From the NCBI RefSeq assembly GCF_000731675.1, contig NZ_JMIT01000001.1, positions 1,301,526 through 1,365,525 of the forward strand: 64,000 bases of DNA, read 5' to 3'. The notes beneath the pieces were generated by a model. That model did no database searches. It was given only the letters and a program-made list of their open reading frames with translations, and was not told the origin of the DNA. Below, in pieces: positions 35,730-43,711 of the stretch. Both the position numbers and the translations under genes were made by a program. The stretch comes from Pseudomonas capeferrum (GTDB lineage Bacteria > Pseudomonadota > Gammaproteobacteria > Pseudomonadales > Pseudomonadaceae). Each line of letters starts with the position of its first letter. Positions within the stretch are counted from its first letter, which is position 1.

Positions 35730-36500
35730 TTATGGCTGCAACCACTCCTTGTCCGGCTTAGCTAGCAAGCGAGCATTGCCGTAGGCCCAGTCCAGCATCA
35801 GACAGGTCGCAGCCCGATAGAAGGTGTTGTGATCTTCAATCACCAGCGCCAAATCAGCTTTGGCGGGGTTGCCTATACACAGCGGAAGCATTAACTGAAC
35901 TTTGCCTTTATAAAAATTTGGAACAGCTGTTTTATAATTGCGCCGAACTCTCTCACGGGCATTGTCTATAACGCCTTTCAGAAGGGACTGTAAAACGTAA
36001 TTCTCCATACCACAATATGGATGAGGAAAACGCTCTTTATTCTCAGAGACTATATGCTCAACATTAACCCGGAAATCTTTCCGATGATCGAACACGAGCA
36101 CTGCTGGATCATCAAAATAATGAGCCATTTCCGGTAGGTATTCGAAACTATTTAAGTCGGCTTCACCTCGGCGTACGAACCGCTGAAAATACCAAGGCTG
36201 CCTAGCTCCAACGTTACGATTTTGGTTGAACAAGGCGTAAATCGGTTCTTGTGTAGGCGTTACTAGCCCTGTATTAAAAGTAACATGCTGACCGTCCCCA
36301 GCCAACTCTACCTTTTCTTCTTTGGCAAGGCGCTTGTATGTGTGTTTTAGATAGTTCCCTAAGATCGGCTTACGACCATCAGCCTCAGTGAACTGGTAAT
36401 CCCAGTTTTCTGGCTCAGCCAAATCTGAAAGCTGGTCAAGCTTTTCATCCCAACCTGGGAAAAATGCGAAGTCGAACAAGTCTTCCGGTAGATCTTTCAC
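35730..36500 (-). CDS. DUF3825-domain protein
   Basis: 256 aa. The blocks LGNYLKHTYKRLAKEEKVEL, HVTFNTGLVTPTQEPIYALF, PWYFQRFVRRGEADL and VQLMLPLCIGNPAKADLALV correspond to the DUF3825 family as I remember it; this was not searched. Members are linked with RNA-binding and nuclease partners. No signal or membrane segment. It sits in the satellite cargo block and is AT-rich compared with phage genes. A defence role is inferred from the neighbours only. Confidence 0.65.
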   Translation of the reverse strand: MKDLPEDLFDFAFFPGWDEKLDQLSDLAEPENWDYQFTEADGRKPILGNYLKHTYKRLAKEEKVELAGDGQHVTFNTGLVTPTQEPIYALFNQNRNVGARQPWYFQRFVRRGEADLNSFEYLPEMAHYFDDPAVLVFDHRKDFRVNVEHIVSENKERFPHPYCGMENYVLQSLLKGVIDNARERVRRNYKTAVPNFYKGKVQLMLPLCIGNPAKADLALVIEDHNTFYRAATCLMLDWAYGNARLLAKPDKEWLQP

Positions 36501-36745
36501 TGGTCCACTCCTGTGCTTGAGAGGAGCTGTATAGCTAGGAAGATGTGCGGTGTCAATCTGCCACTAGACGGCAGTCAACACGATCGTGGCGCGTCGACCC
36601 AGCGGTCATCACGAGATGAAGAAGAGGTGCCAGAGGCAGCCATCAGTCATTTTTGCATTACAAGCGATCGTCACATAGGGCTCTGTTGAGCTCGGCACGG
36701 GCACCGCCTACCATGGAAGCAATTGGCCGCCACTGGGAGGGGAAC

Positions 36746-37483
36746 ATGATTTCGGCGATGATCGATGGGGAAAAGCGGCCTCCTATCCAGAAGGGAGAGC
36801 GGACGGCATGCGAGGGTTGCGGTGGGGTACTTAACGCCGTCATGCCGCAATTCAACGCTGCGCACTGGAGACATAAGGGAGGTGACTGTGACCCGTGGAG
36901 CGAAGCGGAGGGCGAATGGCACAGGATGTGGAAGAGCTTGTTCCGCCCGGCGCATTGCGAGGTCTTCATGCGCGACCCCCACAGCCAGGAGATCCATAGG
37001 GCCGATGTGATGTGCCCTGGCGAAGGAGCAAAAGGTGTCGTACTTGAGCTTCAGCACTCACACATTTCCGAGGAAGAGCGTTCGGCTAGAGAAACATTCT
37101 ACTCCAGGGAACACCGTATGTTTTGGCTCCTGAATATGCACAGAACACCGTCTCTCGCGTTCAGCTTCGGCACCTGCTTGAGCTTTCAGGAAGCGAAAAA
37201 GGAAAGCTTTGGTGGTCGGGATTTCTACCACATGGAATGGATCATGCGTGGGTCGCTGCTCGATAAATGGAAGCAGTCACGGGCTCATGTATTCCTGAAT
37301 TACGACGGTCATATCTACTACCTCGCAACCAACGCTGCTTGTCGCCCTATTGTTAGTCGGCAGGCCAAGGGACATTTCGCACTAGCTGCGTTGAGCATTC
37401 GAGAATTTCTCAGCGCAGTGTCTGGTGGAAATGAGTCAGCGATACAGCTACCGCCGCGGAGCGCAGCGGCAAAGGGCCAATGA
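36746..37483 (+). CDS. CoiA-like nuclease-family protein
   Basis: 245 aa; the start follows GGGAGGGG. An N-terminal zinc-finger-like part (ACEGCGGVLNAVMPQFNAAH, HWRHKGGDCDPW) precedes the nuclease-like core WHRMWKSLFRPAHCEVFM, IHRADVMCPG and VVLELQHSHISEEERSARE. These Cys/His, R-A-D and E-x-Q-H-S features are those of the CoiA competence-protein family. Stand-alone CoiA-like proteins occur in mobile cargo; whether this one acts on incoming DNA is unknown. Confidence 0.75.
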   Translation: MISAMIDGEKRPPIQKGERTACEGCGGVLNAVMPQFNAAHWRHKGGDCDPWSEAEGEWHRMWKSLFRPAHCEVFMRDPHSQEIHRADVMCPGEGAKGVVLELQHSHISEEERSARETFYSREHRMFWLLNMHRTPSLAFSFGTCLSFQEAKKESFGGRDFYHMEWIMRGSLLDKWKQSRAHVFLNYDGHIYYLATNAACRPIVSRQAKGHFALAALSIREFLSAVSGGNESAIQLPPRSAAAKGQ

Positions 37484-37520
37484 TACGCACGCGGAAATGC
37501 AAACTTCTCCAGCGCGACGA

Positions 37521-37544
37521 GGTATCCTCAAAACTGAGGACACC
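37521..37544. terminator. Hairpin between CoiA-like and gpI-like genes
   Basis: GGTATCCTCA-AAAC-TGAGGACACC, one mismatch in a 10-bp stem; a near-copy of 35698-35720, again between convergent genes. Confidence 0.5.
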
Positions 37545-37590
37545 TCTAATTTCCCGTAGCTCGGGATGTTCGCAGTGATCCTGGCTCACT

Positions 37591-38190
37591 TTAAGCCTTG
37601 TCCTCTGCCACGATCGAGGCTGAGATGATAGCCCCGCCCCAGCGGCGGTGTCCGATGCAAATTGGCACGGGTAGGCCGCTGGCTGTGGTGTTCTTGGCGC
37701 TGCCAAAGGCGTAGCTCGCCATGTTCTCGGGCGAACCGCTGTGGCTTAGCCCGCTGGTCTGTGGGCTTAGCATCTGCAGCACTCCACCGGCCACGTTAGC
37801 AATACCGGCGCCCATCAGGCCGGCAGCAAGGCCTCCTGAGGCGAATGAAGCAGCGACGATCAGCGCTACGCCAAGAACGGTCTGCAGCAGCCCGCCACGC
37901 TTGCTGCCATGTACCACTGGGACAAACCAGAGCTCCCTGGCCCCGCCCAGGTCAAGTTCGCCTTCGCTGATGTTCTTTCCATTCTTGAAAATGGCGAAGC
38001 GCAGCCCCTTCGCTTCAGAATCCGCCAGGTCACGGGCGAAGCCTGGGTGGTTGGCATCCAGCGCCTTGGTGGCCTCTCGAGCGTCGCCACGATCCAGCAC
38101 GAAGTGGTGGTGCTTGCCGTACTTCTTGCCCAAGAAGCCGCCCAAGCGGATTTTGGTTTTTGGTGCGTAGTCGATCACGGCGGCATTCAT
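37591..38190 (-). CDS. Lambda gpI-like tail assembly protein in the satellite
   Basis: 199 aa, starting MNAAVIDYAPKTKIRLGGFL. The N-terminal half is a ubiquitin-like beta-grasp (FLGKKYGKHHHFVLDRGDA, NGKNISEGELDLGGARELWF). The second half has the Gly/Ala-rich hydrophobic stretch of gpI (GGLLQTVLGVALIVAASFAS, GGVLQMLSPQTSGLSHSGSP). The last ~25 residues (PVPICIGHRRWGGAIISASI) match the usual C-terminus. The surrounding prophage has no such gene at its normal site between NlpC and J. The ATG overlaps the upstream gene's stop. Confidence 0.8.
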   Translation of the reverse strand: MNAAVIDYAPKTKIRLGGFLGKKYGKHHHFVLDRGDAREATKALDANHPGFARDLADSEAKGLRFAIFKNGKNISEGELDLGGARELWFVPVVHGSKRGGLLQTVLGVALIVAASFASGGLAAGLMGAGIANVAGGVLQMLSPQTSGLSHSGSPENMASYAFGSAKNTTASGLPVPICIGHRRWGGAIISASIVAEDKA

Positions 38191-38549
38191 CACACGGCCT
38201 CCTGTGGCATAGCCAGGTGCACGCCCAAGCGCCGAGCGAGCATCTCGCGGCACTGTAACGCCTCCAGGCGAATGGAGGCCTCTCGGGCAGGGTCAGGGTT
38301 CCAGTTGGGCGCATAGCTCGACATGGAAGCGAGAGCGCCGCGCAGGGTGCCACGCAGCAAGTCGGCGGATATCCGTGCTTCCTCCTCTGTAAAGAACACG
38401 CCATCGAGCTTGATCCTCTGGCCGGCCTGGATGTGCTCGACTTCCCACAGCTGATAGCTGGGCCCACCCTTATCAATGGTGAAGGTGGCCACGTTGCAGG
38501 CTCGGGCGAAACGCTCTTGAAAGGTGGATGGAGCTGTTTGAATAGTCAT
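38190..38549 (-). CDS. Hypothetical satellite protein, 119 aa
   Basis: A soluble helical protein (TFQERFARACNVATFTIDKG, EEEARISADLLRGTLRGALA) coupled to the gpI-like gene by an overlapping stop/start. It is preceded by the GTTAAC-rich cos-like region. Family not recognised. Confidence 0.6.
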   Translation of the reverse strand: MTIQTAPSTFQERFARACNVATFTIDKGGPSYQLWEVEHIQAGQRIKLDGVFFTEEEARISADLLRGTLRGALASMSSYAPNWNPDPAREASIRLEALQCREMLARRLGVHLAMPQEAV

Positions 38550-38567
38550 CAGCGGTAGCCTCCAGGT

Positions 38568-38707
38568 GTTAACTCGCAGGAGTTAAAGCGTTAACTTTTT
38601 GAGGTTAAAGGTGTTAACTCGGTTAACACCCGCCAGCGGCTGCTATCGGCGTCTATGCCTCTGTTTCCGTGGCTTCCAGCTCCATGCACGTTCGGCATGG
38701 TGTTAAC
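38568..38707. repeat. GTTAAC/GTTAAA box array beside the satellite cos-like site
   Basis: Seven GTTAA[A/C] boxes start at 38568, 38582, 38590, 38604, 38613, 38622 and 38702. Two such boxes (47618, 47630) lie beside the helper's copy of the cos-like block. They could be small-terminase binding sites (cosB-like) or a promoter-region operator array. Confidence 0.55.
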
Positions 38708-38729
38708 CTCGTTTTAACTTTTTTTTAAC

Positions 38730-38796
38730 ACGGGAAAAAATGTGTACGTGGGGTCCTAGGCGGTCTAGGTCAGCGAACCTTCCAGACTTTCGACCC
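38730..38796. other. Putative cos site mimic in the satellite
   Basis: Identical to the helper sequence at 47646-47712 in three blocks at identical spacing. Block 1 is 26 bases (38730-38755, containing GGGAAAAAATGTGTACGTGG); four differing bases follow. Block 2 is GCGGTCTAG (38760-38768); 23 differing bases follow. Block 3 is GACCC (38792-38796). In the helper this lies between the HNH and small-terminase genes, where HK97-type phages have cos. Conservation in patches with fixed spacing argues for a functional protein-DNA site rather than a recent duplication. Confidence 0.8.
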
Positions 38797-38803
38797 GCCC
38801 CCC

Positions 38804-39001
38804 TCAGTAGGTCGGCGCGATGTACGGCGGCGCCGACCGGATCTGCTCCAGCGCTTCGGCTGCGCTCAGGCCGCTGGCCAACAGGCGATCGATCTCTTTG
38901 CTCAACCGCTCACGCTCTTCCATCTGGCGCAACAGGGCGCGGCTGTGGGCGATCTGGTTGAGGGCTCGTTGAACTGGCTTGGGTAGATGGGTATGGCTCA
39001 T
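38804..39001 (-). CDS. Small helical satellite protein, 65 aa
   Basis: MSHTHLPKPVQRALNQIAHS, then ALLRQMEERERLSKEIDRLL and a Pro/Tyr tail: an amphipathic, coiled-coil-prone protein. It lies between the capsid gene and the cos-like site; a GGAGAAGACC ribosome site follows a terminator. It could be a scaffold or capsid-size factor by position, but nothing proves this. Confidence 0.55.
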   Translation of the reverse strand: MSHTHLPKPVQRALNQIAHSRALLRQMEERERLSKEIDRLLASGLSAAEALEQIRSAPPYIAPTY

Positions 39002-39021
39002 GGTCTTCTCCGGTGTGAATG

Positions 39022-39043
39022 AAAAGGCCCGCGAGTGCGGGCC
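39022..39043 (-). terminator. Intrinsic terminator downstream of the satellite capsid gene
   Basis: GGCCCGC/GCGGGCC 7-bp stem with a 4-base loop, followed on the minus strand by UUUUC. Confidence 0.75.
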
Positions 39044-39130
39044 AGTGCCGGATCACCCCACAAAGGAAAGAAGGGCTCCGACTGCTGCGGTTAGGAGGTC
39101 GTGGCACTCACAGCTAACCCACGCTCGTTG

Positions 39131-40288
39131 TTACGGTGTCGGCGTGCCGGCCAGCGTGACGAGTCGAGTAGCTGTGGGAGCGAACACAGCCAGGCCAGCG
39201 CGCAGCTCTGCCAGGATGGTCACCATGTTGCGGCGGAAGTTGTCGCCGTCGTGGCGGCTAGCCTCCACGGTCACTTCCTGGCGGTCCAGCAACGCGGCCA
39301 CGCTGGTATCGAGGATCAATGCCTCGCCTTGCGGCATGCCGTTGGTGACGACTACAGGGGTGCCCCACAGGCTGGGCGGCGCTGGATCGCGCGGGGTGCC
39401 AATCACATACTGGCCGTCGCCATCCTCGGCGCGCTCGCTCTCGATGGCGAACCAGTCACGCGGGTTCATCACGATGACGTTCGGGTTCCAACCTTCGGCC
39501 TTGAGGTCAGTGAGGGCTGCGCCGATGCGGTCAGCTGGCTTGCCGGTGGTGATGCCAGCAGCGGTTGCCTGCTTCTTGAACCCGAGGATTTCACCTGGCC
39601 CACCGTCGCCGTTGATGAGCTCGGCCTCCAGCTTCTGGCGAACCCCCACGCTCATCAGCGTGTTGATCTGCCCCTCAAGCTGGTCATTGTCCTGCAGCAC
39701 CTGGAGGCTCGCCGGAATCCAGGTAGCGATGGTGGCGATCTCCGCCCGCTCCATTTTGGTGGGCATCGACCCTTCGGCCTTCTCCTCACCTTCTTCTTTC
39801 TGGTAGGCCGCGCCGTTGATGTAGCCGTCGAGGCGAACGAACTCGTAGGTAGCGCTGGTGACCGGCACGATCGGCAGCACATCCAGCAAGCTCAGCCGCG
39901 GCTGCGGAATGCCACGGATGCCGGCGCCGTCACGCTGCGGGGCGGTTGGGTAGCTGGTCGAACCAGTGACGCCCTTGTTGGGGTTGGTGATCGCCGCACG
40001 AACGCCGACTTTGCAACTGATCTGGCCAGTGGATTTCATCCCGGCCCTGAAGCCGGTGATGCCATCAGCGGCCACGACCTGGGTAGTCACGGCATTGGAG
40101 TCGGTGGAGTCGTCGTTGGCGCCTCGGCGGGCGCTGACATTCACCAGCTTCTGTTCGATTTCCAAGAGGCGGGCGCCGAACTCGGTTTGCTTCTCGGCTG
40201 AGGACGATTTGAAGTCGGTGATCTGGGTGCCGATGTTTTTGAGGGTTGAATTCAGCTCGGTCATGTCCTGCTGATAGGGGTCTGGCAT
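39131..40288 (-). CDS. HK97-type major capsid protein of the satellite
   Basis: 385 aa. An N-terminal scaffold-like coiled coil (LNSTLKNIGTQITDFKSSSA, ARLLEIEQKLVNVSARRGAN) precedes the HK97 core: LSLLDVLPIVPVTSATYEFV, MERAEIATIATWIPASLQVL, VIVMNPRDWFAIESERAEDG, GQYVIGTPRDPAPPSLWGTP and NMVTILAELRAGLAVFAP. It is related to, but far diverged from, the helper capsid (28195-29376). The satellite has no protease, portal or connectors, so maturation would need the helper's. This fits capsid redirection by a satellite; a relic of a larger phage is the other possibility. Confidence 0.92.
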   Translation of the reverse strand: MPDPYQQDMTELNSTLKNIGTQITDFKSSSAEKQTEFGARLLEIEQKLVNVSARRGANDDSTDSNAVTTQVVAADGITGFRAGMKSTGQISCKVGVRAAITNPNKGVTGSTSYPTAPQRDGAGIRGIPQPRLSLLDVLPIVPVTSATYEFVRLDGYINGAAYQKEEGEEKAEGSMPTKMERAEIATIATWIPASLQVLQDNDQLEGQINTLMSVGVRQKLEAELINGDGGPGEILGFKKQATAAGITTGKPADRIGAALTDLKAEGWNPNVIVMNPRDWFAIESERAEDGDGQYVIGTPRDPAPPSLWGTPVVVTNGMPQGEALILDTSVAALLDRQEVTVEASRHDGDNFRRNMVTILAELRAGLAVFAPTATRLVTLAGTPTP

Positions 40289-40369
40289 GGGTATCTCCGG
40301 GGTGTCTAAGTAATGCCATCTACCCTATGCGCGCACGCACACCCCGGTCAGCGGTTAACTTCGACGTCC

Positions 40370-40600
40370 TCAGTCGGTATCCGTCGCAAAGCGCACTATG
40401 TCGGCTATTTTGTAGAACCGCCGATTGCCACGGCGCACGAATGGCAGCGGTGACCGACCCTCGGCAGCCAGGCGGCGGAGGTAGCTGGGGGCATATCCCA
40501 GCAGGTCTGCCGTGGCTGGCTCGGGTACCAAGCCTCCAATCAATGGAGTGATGCCGGCCTGGGCCAACCGCTCGGTAACGTCCTGTTCAACGTCCACCAT
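40370..40600 (-). CDS. MerR/excisionase-like DNA-binding protein, 76 aa
   Basis: The segment PEPATADLLGYAPSYLRRLA followed by AEGRSPLPFVRRGNRRFYKI has the winged helix-turn-helix pattern of AlpA/MerR-type regulators (helix-turn-helix, then a wing with RR-NRRFY). It is encoded 3 bases downstream of the recombinase gene at 40604-41893, so it could be a recombination directionality factor or a regulator of the capsid gene below it. Confidence 0.7.
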   Translation of the reverse strand: MVDVEQDVTERLAQAGITPLIGGLVPEPATADLLGYAPSYLRRLAAEGRSPLPFVRRGNRRFYKIADIVRFATDTD

Positions 40601-40603
40601 GAT

Positions 40604-41893
40604 TTACATGCTCCTCTGTGATGCATCCGGGTTTTCGCTAGAGGCCGCGTGGTCTGTGGCCTGTGTCGGATTTTGTGGGATTGCGTATCTCGGGTATGTC
40701 TCGCCTGTGAGTGCGTTCAACCCGAGCCCGTCTAAATGGTCGTGCCAGCGTTCCAGGGCTTGGCGCTTGAGGGCTTCGGCGGTGGTGTGGATGTAGGTGG
40801 CGTCCATGTTGCGCAGGGCGTGGTTCACCAGCATCTCGCCCACCAGGTAATCCACGCCCAGGTCCATCCAGCAGGTGCGGGCCACCTTGCGCACATCGTG
40901 GCTAGTCCACTGGCGGTCGCTCAGTTCGGCAAACACCTGGCTCGCTGCGGTGGTGCTAAGTGGCCCGCGCCGGCTGGCTGGGAACAGGTAGGCACCGTGA
41001 TAGCCCTGGGCGGCCTGCTGGGCTTGATAGCGGCTCAGCAGTGCGCAGGCTTGGCGGGTGAGCGGCAGGATGTGGTTCTGCTTGGTCTTGGTGTCATCAG
41101 CGGGGATGAACCACTGGCCGGCCTGCAGATCGACGTTGCGCCACAGCGCGCTGCGCGTCTCGCCCAGGCGGGTACCGTGGCACAGCATCATCAGCGCCAG
41201 CAGGGCGTCACCGGGCCGCACCTCGCTCCAGCCTGCCAGCTTGGCCAGCAGATCGGGCAAGTGCTTCTCGCGCAGCCGGGACGACTTCGGCTTGATCCGC
41301 ACCGCAACGAAATCCCCGAAGCGCAGCGAGCCCATGGGGTTCTGCTCGATCATCCCGAGCCGGTGTGCCTTGCGCATGGCCACCGCCAGCACGTTGAACA
41401 CCAGACGGACGAACGACAGTGCATAGCGCTCCTGCAGTGGCCACATCAGGCGTTGATCGAGTGTGGCCTTGTTCACCTCGGCCAGCGGTAAGTCATGCAG
41501 CCGTGGCGCCAGGTGGCAGGTCATGGCCGACTTCGCGCCGGCCTTGCGCTTGGCTGACAAGTTGCGGTCGCGCAGCATGCGATCCAGGTACCAGTCCAGC
41601 AGCTCACCGGTACGGCTCCAGGTGCTGGTCAGCGAGGTGGCCTCGGCGTCTGCGGCACGGCGCCCCAGGATGGCCGGCAGCGCGGTCAGCATGGCCTTGG
41701 TGGTCAGGCTGGGGAAGTCGCCGGCCTTGCCCCACTTGCCCCTGACAACGACGTGCCAGGCGCCCCGGGTGCGGTCGACGGTCGAATAGCGGAATCGCAG
41801 CTCGGGGTAACGCGGGTCACGCAATTGGCGCACTGGCTGGCCGGCCTGCTTGCGTATCTCGGCGTCACTGAGGGTGATGTGTTTGGTGGTCAT
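40604..41893 (-). CDS. Second tyrosine recombinase of the satellite
   Basis: 429 aa. The catalytic pattern is present: Arg I in LLALMMLCHGTRLGETRSAL, the H-x-x-R box in WTSHDVRKVARTCWMDLGVD, a further His in MLVNHALRNMD and Tyr in ATYIHTTAE. It is a close structural parallel of the helper gene at 50775-52064, also 429 aa, sharing LMWPLQE, RLVFNVLAVA, NPMGSLRFGDF and the HGTRLGETR box. It is internal, not next to an attachment core, so its target is unlikely to be the terL junction. Inverted repeats cluster just upstream of its start. Confidence 0.85.
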   Translation of the reverse strand: MTTKHITLSDAEIRKQAGQPVRQLRDPRYPELRFRYSTVDRTRGAWHVVVRGKWGKAGDFPSLTTKAMLTALPAILGRRAADAEATSLTSTWSRTGELLDWYLDRMLRDRNLSAKRKAGAKSAMTCHLAPRLHDLPLAEVNKATLDQRLMWPLQERYALSFVRLVFNVLAVAMRKAHRLGMIEQNPMGSLRFGDFVAVRIKPKSSRLREKHLPDLLAKLAGWSEVRPGDALLALMMLCHGTRLGETRSALWRNVDLQAGQWFIPADDTKTKQNHILPLTRQACALLSRYQAQQAAQGYHGAYLFPASRRGPLSTTAASQVFAELSDRQWTSHDVRKVARTCWMDLGVDYLVGEMLVNHALRNMDATYIHTTAEALKRQALERWHDHLDGLGLNALTGETYPRYAIPQNPTQATDHAASSENPDASQRSM

Positions 41894-42030
41894 GTTTGCT
41901 CCTCAAACTGAGGGTGTCGTTTAACCGAACCAGGCCAGATGATCCGAATCAGACCAAATGAGCCGATTCGGATCAGGGCGCCACTGTGTCGAAAGCAACA
42001 CACTGTGGCGTTTTCTACACAGTGGCGAAC
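41894..42030. repeat. Cluster of inverted repeats upstream of the second recombinase
   Basis: CCTCAAACTGAGG lies at about 41900-41912. GATCCGAATC (41941-41950) pairs with GATTCGGATC (41965-41974). GCCACTGTGT (41980-41989) pairs with ACACAGTGGC (42017-42026), with another CACTGTGG between. All dyads are perfect. They fill the 250-base non-coding stretch between the recombinase and the next gene. Confidence 0.75.
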
Positions 42031-42143
42031 GCGGTCGGGCCATCCGATAAGGTGGGAAAATCCCGTGTTTTGCCGAAGCGGGAATTCCCGCCAACCTCGT
42101 CGAGCGCTCGCCGATTGCTCGCCTAGGTATCCACTGAGTCTCG

Positions 42144-42437
42144 TCACGGCCCCACCTCCGCACCTGGCCAGCGCACGCGCACGTCGGCCAGCGCTTCGTC
42201 GCGGGTAATTGGCTCGCTGATCATGGTGAATGGCCGGCACTCCGGCACCAGCACCGTCCAGTTGCAGCGGCGCTCCAGGCCATCGTTCGCAGCCAGCTCG
42301 GCCAGCAGCGCCAGACGATGAGCCTTGACGTACCTGCGCACGTCGTCGGTCAGCTTTGACGCGGGTGAAATCCGCACCCGCATACCTTGCTTCTTGGCGG
42401 TAAATCCACGTTCCACCAGGTAGTCGAGCGCGGCCAT
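42144..42437 (-). CDS. Small satellite protein, 97 aa
   Basis: Begins MAALDYLVERGFTAKKQGMR and has the pattern VRISPASKLTDDVRRYVKAH, then LALLAELAAND, resembling the small helix-strand domain found in TubC-type docking and phage helicase-neighbour proteins. The start overlaps the helicase stop (TAATG), so it is made with the replication genes. Possibly a helicase partner. Confidence 0.6.
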   Translation of the reverse strand: MAALDYLVERGFTAKKQGMRVRISPASKLTDDVRRYVKAHRLALLAELAANDGLERRCNWTVLVPECRPFTMISEPITRDEALADVRVRWPGAEVGP

Positions 42438-43711
42438 TACAGATCCTCCGCATCATCATCCAGTGATGGGAGTGACGTTCCGTCTGGCAGTGGCCCTCTC
42501 AGGTATTTCGCCCAGTCGTGCCCTTTTTCTTCAGTCATGCCCATGTCCAAGGGTGGGCACGACTGAGGGCCAGAAGGCACGACTGAGGGGAATGGGGCAT
42601 AGGCGCCTTCGGCCTGAGGAAGGGACCAAGTGACAACGGTGTCCCCTCCAAAGCCGGATCGATCTGTAGTGATCGAGAGACGTTCGCGTGCAGTACGAAT
42701 CTGCTTTTGGGTGTAGCCATTGCCGACCATCAAGCTCTTTGCTTCTTTGCCTGGCAGCGGGCCCTTGCTGAGAATCCTACGCAAAGCTTCAGCCGGATCA
42801 TCCGAGTCATCCAGCCGCATACCATCATCTTGGCCTTCCACATCACCCAGGATCTCGCGGGCTGAACCCTGAATCAAATCACCCCACAGAACACGGGTGG
42901 CCTGAATGCCTCCGTCAATCGTGTATGGCTCGATGGTGTAGGAAACGCCTCCCTCATCAGTCCCGATGTTGGACTTCGCACGCGCCAGCACACGGGTGTC
43001 GGAGTCTTCCTGCTTAGCCGCCACCATTACTGTGCGTGCCAGTGCAGAGAACGCCTGCGACCCAATGACCCGGTCAGCAGGTGATGCCCCTGCGCCACCT
43101 TTGGCGAAGTGGGATATACCCACTACGGCACATAGGTTCTGCTCGGCGAAATCAACAACACCCTGCAGGCCCCGCCGCACGTCATTAGCTTTGTGCATAT
43201 CGCCTTTGACGGCGCTAACCACAGGGTCGAGCATCAACAGCGAGATTCCGCCGATCTCGCGCACCGTGTCTCGAAGCAGACCAATGTCGTTACCGGGATC
43301 GAAGGGGTCCGATTCTCCATTGGCATTGATCCGACCTTGAATGATGTAGACCCGCCCCATATCAGCGCCCGCAGCAATCAAGCGCGGCACCAGGGTGTCT
43401 GATGGATCGTCCTCGCTCGACCAAATCAGCGCATTGCCAGGCTCGCTGCTGAGGCTCCCGTCAGGCCAGCGTCCGCCAGTGGTGATGGTTGCAATCAGGC
43501 CGATCAGCAGCGTGGTTTTCCCGGTACCGCCGGCGCCAGCAAGGATGTGCAGCTTTCCTCGTGCCAGCCAACCAGGCCAGAGCCAACGAATCGGTACCGC
43601 TTTAATTGTCGATGCCTTCACCGCATTGACTCGCCAGAGAGGCGTGACGGTTTCCCGATTGATGGGGCTCAGTGGCTCTGTCCATTCTTGTGCGAAGCGA
43701 TCTGTAGTCAT
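42437..43711 (-). CDS. RepA/DnaB-like replicative helicase (AAA family)
   Basis: 424 aa. P-loop in LHILAGAGGTGKTTLLIGLI, Walker B in ISLLMLDPVVSAVKGDMHKA, further RecA-fold motifs in VVGISHFAKGGAGASPADRV and QAFSALARTVMVAAKQEDSD. This is the RepA-type hexameric helicase of satellites and plasmids. A C-terminal winged-helix-like part follows (RILSKGPLPGKEAKSLMVGN). The last 50 codons contain an iteron cluster (42514-42584). It is directly coupled to the primase gene upstream. Confidence 0.85.
   Translation of the reverse strand: MTTDRFAQEWTEPLSPINRETVTPLWRVNAVKASTIKAVPIRWLWPGWLARGKLHILAGAGGTGKTTLLIGLIATITTGGRWPDGSLSSEPGNALIWSSEDDPSDTLVPRLIAAGADMGRVYIIQGRINANGESDPFDPGNDIGLLRDTVREIGGISLLMLDPVVSAVKGDMHKANDVRRGLQGVVDFAEQNLCAVVGISHFAKGGAGASPADRVIGSQAFSALARTVMVAAKQEDSDTRVLARAKSNIGTDEGGVSYTIEPYTIDGGIQATRVLWGDLIQGSAREILGDVEGQDDGMRLDDSDDPAEALRRILSKGPLPGKEAKSLMVGNGYTQKQIRTARERLSITTDRSGFGGDTVVTWSLPQAEGAYAPFPSVVPSGPQSCPPLDMGMTEEKGHDWAKYLRGPLPDGTSLPSLDDDAEDL
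42514..42584. repeat. Iteron cluster A (crr/ori-like) inside the helicase gene
   Basis: AGTCGTGCCC (42514) and AGTCATGCCC (42533), then inverted GGGCACGACT (42555) and AGGCACGACT (42575). Starts are 19, 22 and 20 bases apart. The same arrangement recurs at 45123-45193. Confidence 0.85.

Noticed and set aside
38568..38627. CRISPR-like reading of the repeated GTTAAC boxes
   Set aside because: Boxes are 6 bp at irregular 8-14-base steps with no spacers of fixed length; they fit protein-binding sites beside cos.
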